A DNA stretch of 5,403 nt, taken from Neisseria meningitidis (lineage in GTDB: Bacteria; Pseudomonadota; Gammaproteobacteria; Burkholderiales; Neisseriaceae). The notes beneath the pieces were generated by a model. That model was not told the DNA's origin and did no database searches. It saw nothing but the letters and a program-made list of their open reading frames with translations. The translations under genes were made by a program, and so were the position numbers. Position 1 is the first letter of the stretch. Each line of letters begins with the position of its first letter. Of this stretch, positions 1 through 5,403 are shown piece by piece. The stretch covers positions 1,052,199 through 1,057,601 of the forward strand of contig OV299793.1 of the NCBI GenBank assembly GCA_923184405.1, read 5' to 3'.

Positions 1-374
1 AAGTTACGCATTGCTCGATATTCCCGTCATCGAAAATCACGCTACCGCCTCAAAGCCCTGCCGATGGGTCAATACCATGGGCTTCCAGTCGCAAGGTTTC
101 ACATTCCCCCGCCGGACGCGATTTCGACGGCGAAAGCTTGACCAACTTTTTCAACGACCTGCCCAAATGTCGACCAAAGGACTCAAACCAGCCAAAGGCG
201 TGTTTCAAGTATTGGGAACGTAGTGGCTCAACCCGCAGACGGACAGGGCGCGAACCAAGTCTCATGGCGGCGTTGATTCGCGTTTGAATTGATTGCCAAA
301 TCGTTTGATGCGGACGAATCGAACAAAAGCTCAAAGACGCATTGAATAGCGTTCACGCGTCAGACGGTATATGA
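1..374 (+). other. unresolved 5' region, possible broken 3' end of an upstream gene
   Basis: I do not recognise a family here. Codon-like stretches occur in different + strand frames: LLDIPVIENHATAS from about base 14, GRDFDGESLTNFFNDLPK at about 116-170, ELIAKSFDADES at about 288-322, and KLKDALNSVHASDGI ending at TGA 372-374. The last two read like the helical C-terminus of a protein, with a one-base frame change near 325-333. A 94-codon frame on the minus strand (50-334) is also open but has an Arg/Leu-rich, shadow-like composition. The frame-hopping matches the pattern in the identified genes downstream, so a damaged coding end is the best guess, at low confidence. Confidence 0.3.
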
Positions 375-390
375 AATGAAATGCCGTCTG
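361..390 (+). terminator. DUS-derived inverted repeat, possible terminator of the upstream gene
   Basis: The arms are CAGACGGTAT (361-370) and ATGCCGTCTG (381-390) around a 10-base loop. They pair over 10 bases with one G-U wobble in RNA. The 3' arm is a degenerate AT-DUS (ATGCCGTCTGta, against ATGCCGTCTGAA). Paired uptake sequences commonly act as terminators in Neisseria. There is no clear T-tract after the stem, so the terminator role is inferred from position only, between the likely stop at 372-374 and the next gene at 409. Confidence 0.4.
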
Positions 391-397
391 TATGTCT

Positions 398-404
398 GAG
401 AGGA
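398..404 (+). promoter_or_regulatory. ribosome binding site of the cyclophilin gene
   Basis: The purine-rich GAGAGGA lies 4 bases before ATG 409. It supports this start even though the frame from that ATG closes after four codons (TAA 421-423). Removing one C from CCC 414-416 joins the ATG to the signal-peptide frame. Confidence 0.5.
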
Positions 405-408
405 CGGG

Positions 409-961
409 ATGAACCCAAATTAAAACCGTTTTAACCGCGCTGCTTTTGTGTTTCCTGCTGTCTAGGTGTAACCCATGTTTTGATGGAACTGATATGGGCA
501 AGACCGTATGGCTTCGGACAAGTACATATAGCTGCCCCAAAACCGTTGCTAACCTCAGGCGCCATGCCCGAAAAGGCTTTGACTGACGACACCGTTTTTC
601 ACCGCGTTACCGACGGCTGCCGGTATCAGGGCAGCGGATTTACCGAACACTTGGTAAAAAAGGCAACCGATAAGGCCGTTGCCAGCGAATCCGGTAACGG
701 CAGAAAAACACTTTAGTACCATCGCCATGGCAAGGACGGCCGATCCGGATTCCGCCACCAGCCAATTCTTTATCAATCCGGCGGACAACGATTCACTCAA
801 CTACAAAAACGGACAATACGGCTATACCGTTTTCGGCAGGGTCGAAAGCGGCATGAACACCGTTTCCAAAATCGCCCGCGTCAAAACCGCCACGCACGGC
901 CAATATCAAAACGTACCCGTACAGCCCGTCAAAATCCGTCGCACTTGTTGTCGGACAGTAA
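409..961 (+). pseudogene. ppiA: peptidyl-prolyl cis-trans isomerase, PpiA-type cyclophilin (frameshifted as written)
   Basis: Cyclophilins catalyse cis-trans isomerisation of X-Pro bonds. This one would be exported and help fold periplasmic or outer-membrane proteins. The leader KTVLTALLLCFLLSRC (from about 422) is a hydrophobic signal peptide with a lipobox-like end, although Arg just before Cys is unusual. The segment PKTVAN follows at about 537. The frame then shifts near 584 into DDTVFHRVTDG with the catalytic Arg of FHR (597-605), then QGSGFT. It shifts again near 700 into [20 protein letters not shown] and [15 protein letters not shown], then [11 protein letters not shown]. These blocks match E. 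coli PpiA more closely than PpiB. A final one-base shift near 932 gives VVGQ and stop 959-961. Rebuilt length is about 184 residues, normal for the family. At least four indels break it; since the conserved residues survive, sequence error is more likely than true loss. Identity is secure; functionality is not. Confidence 0.88.
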
Positions 962-975
962 CACGCAGACAGATG

Positions 976-1015
976 TTCAGACAGCGTCGCCCGTTTCACT
1001 AAAACGCCGTCTGAA
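976..1015 (+). terminator. DUS inverted repeat downstream of the cyclophilin gene
   Basis: The arms TTCAGACAGCGT (976-987) and ACGCCGTCTGAA (1004-1015) pair over 12 bases with a single A-C mismatch, around a 16-base loop. It sits 15 bases after the isomerase stop and 60 bases before mod. This is the usual place and form of a Neisseria DUS-type rho-independent terminator. The following sequence is AT-rich (1016-1035) but lacks an immediate T run. Confidence 0.6.
1006..1015 (+). repeat. DNA uptake sequence (10-base core, exact)
   Basis: Exact GCCGTCTGAA, the core bound by the type IV pilus component ComP during natural transformation. The two preceding bases are AC, so it is not the extended AT-DUS. 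It forms the 3' arm of the hairpin after the isomerase gene. Confidence 0.9.
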
Positions 1016-1063
1016 GTGAAAAAATATTTTAAAACAGATAGTTGATATTGACAAATTCAAACC

Positions 1064-1068
1064 GAGGA
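1064..1068 (+). promoter_or_regulatory. ribosome binding site of mod
   Basis: GAGGA lies 7 bases before ATG 1076, good spacing, and it fixes the mod start just ahead of the CCCAA tract. A TTGACA at 1048-1053 looks like a -35 box, but the only -10-like hexamer at a usable distance (TAAAAT, 1072-1077) overlaps the start codon. I therefore do not call a promoter in the 60-base leader 1016-1075. Confidence 0.6.
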
Positions 1069-1081
1069 TTTTAAAATGCTA

Positions 1082-1119
1082 CCAACACAACCCAACCAAC
1101 CCAACCCAACCCAGCCCAA
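1082..1119 (+). repeat. CCCAA pentanucleotide phase-variation tract (imperfect)
   Basis: The units are CCAA, CACAA, CCCAA, CCAA, CCCAA, CCCAA, CCCAG, CCCAA, starting two codons after the mod ATG. CCCAA repeats are known for the modB phasevarion genes of pathogenic Neisseria, where slippage turns translation on and off. As written the ATG frame ends at TGA 1124-1126 (16 codons), so the state is OFF. The downstream coding frame (LIDTAGVNTEA) would be joined by a net +2 or -1 change, for example one extra repeat unit. The short CCAA unit at 1096-1099 may be a true variant or a lost base. Confidence 0.85.
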
Positions 1120-1168
1120 GCCCTGATCTAATCGACACAGCCGGGGTGAACACCGAGGCAATCTACAC

Positions 1169-1180
1169 TTCAGACGGCAT
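1169..1180 (-). repeat. DNA uptake sequence (12-base AT-DUS, exact) inside mod
   Basis: TTCAGACGGCAT on the + strand is the exact complement of ATGCCGTCTGAA. It lies in coding sequence and reads as part of TSDGI near the Mod N-terminus. DUS inside a gene favours uptake and exchange of that gene by transformation. Confidence 0.9.
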
Positions 1181-1752
1181 TACCGCCAACTCTACCAACT
1201 CGAACAGCTCAAAAAACTGTTTCCCGCCTGTTTGACGCAGACGGAAATTTCCTTATCGACAGATTACAAGCCGAAATTGCGCCACAGACCGACATCGGAC
1301 GCGAATTTTACGAAATGAACTGGCTGGGCAAATCATATGCTCGCCTGCTTCGCAACCTGCCGCCCGAAACCCTGATAAGTGAAGACAAGACGCACAACGC
1401 CAAACCCGAAAATGCAGGCGGCCAAAACCTGCAGATTCGATGGCGACAATCTAGAAGTGTTTGAAACAGCAATAAAAAACGCCTACACTGAAACAGCGTG
1501 AAGATGGTGAGTTACATCGACCCGCCCTACAACGCTGGATCAGACTGGCTTTGTCTATCAGGACGACCATAGAATTCACACCAGCCGAACTTATAGCAGC
1601 CAATTGACGAACGAAGCCGCGGATTTAGATTTCATAGACAAGGCTCAAACTCGCCTGGTGCATGGTTGACCTTTGTATCGCGCCATGTATGTCGCCCATG
1701 AACTGTTAAAGGACGACGGCATTGATTTTTATCTCGATTGACGATAACGAAG

Positions 1753-2180
1753 CATACAGTTGAAATTTGTTATTATGATGAAGTGTTTGAGGGGAGAATT
1801 TTGTCAAGATTTGGTGTTAATACATCGAAGAGGTGGTGGTAATGCAAACATATTTAGCAAATGGGCATGAAACTGTTTTGGATTTATGCGAAAGATATTA
1901 CTCATTTTGACAATCTAAAAAGACCCAAAGATATGCGGCAAAAAAATTGTAATCAATGATGAATTATATTGGATACAGGAAGATGCCGTTCAAAGACAGT
2001 TTGGCAAATATAGAGACTTGCATTACGAAGATATTATTGAAATAAAGATTGGGTTTAAAAACAAAATTGTGATAAAGATATTGAAAATAATGAATATATC
2101 TTAATTCCGAAGTCTTATGGGAAAACAATTATTGGAAAACTTAGAAAAGTATCCGATGATTTTCCAAATTTCATAGCATC
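1753..2180 (+). other. AT-rich target-recognition region of Mod
   Basis: Between ISIDDNE and the FETPKPLDLL-like segment the base composition drops sharply: 30% G+C counted for 2101-2160, against 47% for 1261-1320. Readable pieces are DLVLIHRRGGGNANIFSKW (1808-1864), then in shifting frames YAKDITHFDNLKRPKDM, ELYWIQEDAVQRQFGKYRDL, NNEYILIPKSYGKTI and KLRKVSDDF. In type III Mods this central part sets the DNA site and is exchanged between alleles, so a foreign-looking composition here fits allele replacement by recombination. I cannot name the allele or recognised site from the sequence. Confidence 0.65.
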
Positions 2181-2181
2181 T

Positions 2182-2335
2182 TAAATATTGGAAATATAAG
2201 TAAAAATCTTACTAAAGATGGTATTCATTAATTAGAAAGTTGTTTGAAACTGGAAAAGGTTATTCTCCTTTTGAAACACAACCATTAGATTTATTGAAAA
2301 AGATTAGTTCTTTCTGCAACTTTCCAAAATCAAAC
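2182..2335 (+). repeat. imperfect direct repeat, copy 1 (154 bases)
   Basis: Runs from TAAATATTGG to AATCAAAC and encodes ISKNLTKDGI, ELEKLFETGKGYSPFET and LDLLK-LVLSATF-like text, the segment that precedes the SAM motif in type III Mods. It is repeated almost at once at 2354-2505 after an 18-base joint. A normal Mod has this segment once. Copy 1 lacks the SAM motif downstream, so it is the interrupted or surplus copy. Confidence 0.9.
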
Positions 2336-2353
2336 AGCCTAATCCGCAACACC

Positions 2354-2505
2354 TAAATATTGAAATATAAGTAAAAATCTTACTAAAGATGGCTCGTGAA
2401 TTAGAAGAGTTGTTTGAAACTGAAAAGGTTATTCTCCTTTGAAACACCAAACCATTAGATTTATTGAAAAGATTAGTTCTTTCTGCAACTTTCATGAAAT
2501 CAAAC
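2354..2505 (+). repeat. imperfect direct repeat, copy 2 (152 bases)
   Basis: Second copy of the 2182-2335 block. It differs mainly by run-length changes (TTGG/TTG, CTGG/CTG, CCTTTT/CCTTT, ACACAA/ACACCAAA, GAAAAAG/GAAAAG) plus a few substitutions (TATTCATTA/CTCGTGAA, TTTCCAAAA/TTTCATGAAA). This copy leads directly into QTATVILD and FFAGSGT, so it is joined correctly to the rest of mod. Confidence 0.9.
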
Positions 2506-2637
2506 TGCCACTGTAATCCTAGATCTTCTTCGCAGGCAGCGGCACAAATCCGCCTTCACGCCGTGATGCAGCTTAACGCCAAAGGACAAAACAGTAACCG
2601 CCACAATATCTCAGTACAGCTTCTCGAAAGTTACGCG

Positions 2638-2700
<63 letters not shown>

Positions 2701-4583
2701 CCAGCCTAAAAGCAGCTGCTACCTGACCATCTTCCGACATCACCAAAGCCCGCATAGAAAAAGCCGACGCCAAAATCCGCGTCGAATCATCCTGATCACA
2801 CGGGCGATTCGGGCTTCAAAATCTTTCAAACGGCAGACAACTTCAAGCAGCATCCAGACAAGATTTTTCGCCCGAACAACCTGATTTGACGCTTAACGAT
2901 GAATAAAGCGAAGAACAGCTGCAAACGCGTCTGACCACCTAGACGCTGTATGACGGGGCGGAACTGACCACGCCAATTGAGCCTAAGAGGTTAGGGGCAT
3001 ACACAACATATCTGTGCGAAAAACACATCAATCTGATGAATGCTAAACTTACTTCTAACGATAAGTTGGAGTTCAGCCGCAAGCTGAACGAAGATGCGGT
3101 TTCAATCCCAACCGCGTGATTGTATTCCGCAGCAAAATGTAAGAACAATGCAGCACGAACTTGACCAGGCGGTACGCAGTAATGCCAATACGAAACAGAA
3201 TGAGTAAAATATTCCTAAACAGGCTCAAAAAGAGACAAGACACGACCGGTTTCCTAATTACGAAAAAAACTGCAGGCAAGCTTATCCAAATGAAGGCGCT
3301 TTCCACGCCTCCCAGCATGTATGACGGAGCTAAAGCACAAACACCGCACTCGCAGACAACAAATGCTGAACTGTCGACTACTACAAAACATATTACACAA
3401 AATAATAACATGAAAGTGCAAAGCCAAAAAGATATACAAGGTTGACTCTAAGAAAAAGCAGACGAGCCAAAATGATCCTTGTCATACTTTCCGAAGGAAA
3501 CCAGCACGGGAACAAACCGACAGCTGCACGACAAACCATGTTCGAGCTGCAAACTTAGCTGGGCGTGTAAAAACAGATCGTAGTCAGGCCGACTTTCGTC
3601 CATTACAAGCTGGAACACAGAAGTTTTTGCAAAGCAAGGCGTTTGGCAGAGCATTTTGAACAGGATTTAGGCATACGATTACCAAAGCGTAAGCCTGAAA
3701 ACCCATGTGGTGGAAAGCGCGAAAAGAATAAGGCTAAAAGTCCAGCCGCGCCCATAACGACGTCTGGAGCAATTGGTCAAAAGCGGAAAACAAAAAGGAA
3801 ATCCATGTGCTGCTGATTAACGCGGGCATGATAAACCCGCCAAACATGAACTGACACGTGTAACGACAAGGCATAGAAACCGAAAGATTGTCGACAATCC
3901 CGTTGATGCATTGGTCACGCCGTGCGCCCGTTTCAGATTGTGGACGAACCGCATAAATCCCCGAACCGAGAGAGCGCGAAAACGTGGGGCAATATCAAAC
4001 GCTTAAAACCGCAATAGACCTTTGCGCCACGGCGCGACATTGAACTGATGAAGATCACAACTTGCATTAACGTTTGACGGCAGTAGACGCGTTTAACGAC
4101 GGATGGACAGAAGGCGTGCGCGCTTCAGGAAGAAACGAAGGGCGGCATGGATGCGACGGTAAAACTAGGGCTGTCACACAGGAAGTTAAATAAGCGAAAT
4201 GAATTAAACGAAAAGGACAAAAAGCAGACGTTCAAACTGGCAAAAGGCGAAGATTTGGCGCAAATCCATCCGGCTATTTCGGATTTGAAAATCGACGAAA
4301 TGAATTAAACCGTGGTGGTGTTAAGCAACGGCTTGGAGTTGAAAACCGGTGCCGTCATCAACCCTTATTCCTATTCGCAAACGGTGCAGGATGCGATGAT
4401 GCAGCGGGCGGTTGCCGAACATTTAGCTGGAACGCGCGCTTTGGCAGAACGCGCGCCACAGCCCAAAATCAAGCCGCTGACGCTGTTTTTTATTGACGAT
4501 ATCGCGGGCCACCGCAGCGGCAACGAGCTTTCAGGCAGCCTGAAAGATAAATTTGAAAGCTGGATTCGCGCGCGAAGCGGCAC

Positions 4584-4593
4584 GCCGTCTGAA
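4584..4593 (+). repeat. DNA uptake sequence (10-base core, exact) inside res
   Basis: Exact GCCGTCTGAA within the helicase coding region, reading as part of ARRLKTES. The preceding bases are AC, as in the copy at 1006. It confirms Neisseria origin for the res part as well as for mod. Confidence 0.9.
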
Positions 4594-5113
4594 AACGGAA
4601 AGCGACCCGTTTTACCGCGATTACCTGCAAAAGACGTTGAACGATGTATCCGCTCGCCACGGCGGCTATTTTTCCAAAGACAATACAGACAGCGACGATA
4701 GAATCGAGCAGGAAATAAATGAAATCCAGCGACGATAAGGAAAAACTGCTGTCTTAGACAACCTGCGCCGCTTTAGTTTTTCCAAATGGACGCTGCGCGA
4801 GCGCTCGGACAATCCCAATGTTTTCCAGATTTGTAAACTGCGTTCCAGCGGCAGCACGACTTCCAAGCAGCAAGAAAACGGACGCGGCCAGCACCTGCTT
4901 GCGAACGAGCTGGATGGCGCAGCGCGATGTACCGTACAAACTGAATTATTTTATCGATAGCAGCGAAAAAGACTTCAGGAAGCAGTTGTCGGCGAAATCA
5001 ACGACAATTCTTTCAGGAAGAAATCTCCAAAAGTTTACTGAAGAGCTGAAACAAAAAAATATTGCAAAATACCCTGATATCAAACCGCTGGTAATTGCAT
5101 AAAACCAACTGTT

Positions 5114-5125
5114 TTCAGACGGCAT
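5114..5125 (-). repeat. DNA uptake sequence (12-base AT-DUS, exact) inside res
   Basis: TTCAGACGGCAT on the + strand, the complement of ATGCCGTCTGAA. It encodes FSDGI in the post-helicase part of Res, the same pentapeptide context (SDGI) as the copy inside mod. Confidence 0.9.
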
Positions 5126-5403
5126 CATTGACGACAATGAAAACTTTGCCGAAGACGGCGACAAATTAAAAGCCGCCTATCCCGAAGCTTCCCAAAGGTT
5201 CCGACAAAGGCAAAGCCGCAACGCCAAAGACGAGGGCAAGACACCATCATCAGCGAAGCGCAACATGAAGAACTCAAAGCCTTGTGGGAGCTGATTCTAC
5301 CATAAATGTCAGGTACAAAATCGTGATTTAAAGCCGAATTTGTCGATTTATTTACCGCCTATTTGCGAAAACGCCGCAGCAATACAAACTGAACGAAGGC
5401 TAA

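Larger units (their letters stand above)
3200..5403 (+). pseudogene. res: type III restriction enzyme Res, helicase/translocase part (multiply frameshifted, 3' end incomplete)
   Basis: ATP-dependent subunit of a type III system, EcoP15I family; it moves or diffuses on DNA and cuts beside unmodified sites when bound to Mod. Proposed start ATG 3200 (MSKIFLNRLKKRQDTTGF), overlapping the mod stop. Walker A region at 3497-3518: ETSTG then KT only if C3513 is removed, with Ser for the first Gly. Then SVSLKTHVVESAK (about 3685-3726); EIHVLLINAGMIN (3798-3836); ERLSTIPVDALV-like text; DEPH box IVDEPHK (3937-3957); RYGATF-like text (about 4024-4044); ATVKL and QTFKLAKGEDLAQIHPAISD (4156-4284), in-frame TAA 4306; VVVLSNGLELKTGAVINPY, then LFFIDDIAG (4483-4509); RRLKTESDPFYRDYLQK; a start-less frame 4739-4960 with [18 protein letters not shown] and motif [11 protein letters not shown] (4871-4897), usually [53 protein letters not shown] and TAA. 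About 735 codons, against about 970 in EcoP15I; no PD-(D/E)XK nuclease block is visible. Confidence 0.9.

Noticed and set aside
50..334. 94-codon minus-strand frame in the 5' region
   Set aside because: Arg/Leu/Ser-rich shadow-like composition, no recognised domain, and plausible coding text on the opposite strand.
1048..1077. Promoter with TTGACA -35 box for mod
   Set aside because: The only matching -10-like hexamer overlaps the ATG, so a transcript would start inside the gene and lack the evident GAGGA site.
1082..2505. CRISPR array or tandem satellite
   Set aside because: The pentamer tract is a phase-variation repeat and the two long copies are a single duplication. There are no regularly spaced repeats with unique spacers.
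3073..3411. Minus-strand frame of 112 codons, Cys/Val/Phe-rich, resembling a membrane protein
   Set aside because: Lies antisense to the end of mod and the start of res. Its hydrophobicity arises from the AT- and Lys/Thr-rich sense strand, and there is no ribosome binding site.
3161..3445. Open frame of 94 codons as an independent small gene
   Set aside because: From residue 14 onward it matches the expected N-terminus of Res (MSKIFLNRLKKRQDTTGF), so it is treated as the first piece of res.
4312..4701. 129-codon frame as a stand-alone gene beginning at GTG
   Set aside because: It has VVVLSNGLELKTG and LFFIDDIAG of type III Res, is continuous in frame with 4087-4305 across one TAA, and has no ribosome binding site.

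Overview
The window is from a Neisseria of the meningitidis/gonorrhoeae/lactamica group. It carries four exact copies of the Neisseria DNA uptake core GCCGTCTGAA or its complement (two of them the 12-base AT-DUS), further degenerate copies paired as inverted repeats, and a CCCAA repeat at the 5' end of a type III methyltransferase gene, which is the hallmark of the modB phasevarion locus.

Layout, all on the + strand: (1) 1-374, an unresolved stretch, probably the damaged 3' end of an upstream gene, ending in a DUS-like hairpin; (2) 409-961, a PpiA-type (periplasmic cyclophilin) peptidyl-prolyl isomerase with a lipoprotein-like leader, followed by a DUS hairpin; (3) 1076-~3207, the mod gene of a type III restriction-modification system: CCCAA tract, DPPY catalytic motif, AT-rich target-recognition region, FFAGSGT SAM-binding motif and C-terminal region; (4) ~3200-5403, the res gene, with Walker A, DEPH box, RYGATF-like, FFIDDIAG and motif VI regions of the EcoP15I-type helicase/translocase. 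The window ends before any recognisable nuclease domain. Mod would methylate adenine in an asymmetric site and, with Res, form the restriction complex. Switching of Mod by the repeat tract would change methylation genome-wide.

The dominant oddity is that no gene reads through. Single-base insertions and deletions break the frame about every 30-250 bases in all three recognisable genes, including the isomerase, yet both sides of each break stay strongly recognisable as protein. There is also a run of 62 A inside mod and an imperfect 154/152-base direct duplication whose copies differ mainly by homopolymer-length changes. Together these look more like a low-quality, mis-assembled sequence of a normal ppiA-modB-res locus than a naturally decayed one, but the sequence alone cannot prove it. 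Positions where the frame changes are given so the underlying proteins can be rebuilt. I see no tRNA, rRNA, CRISPR, insertion sequence or convincing new system.
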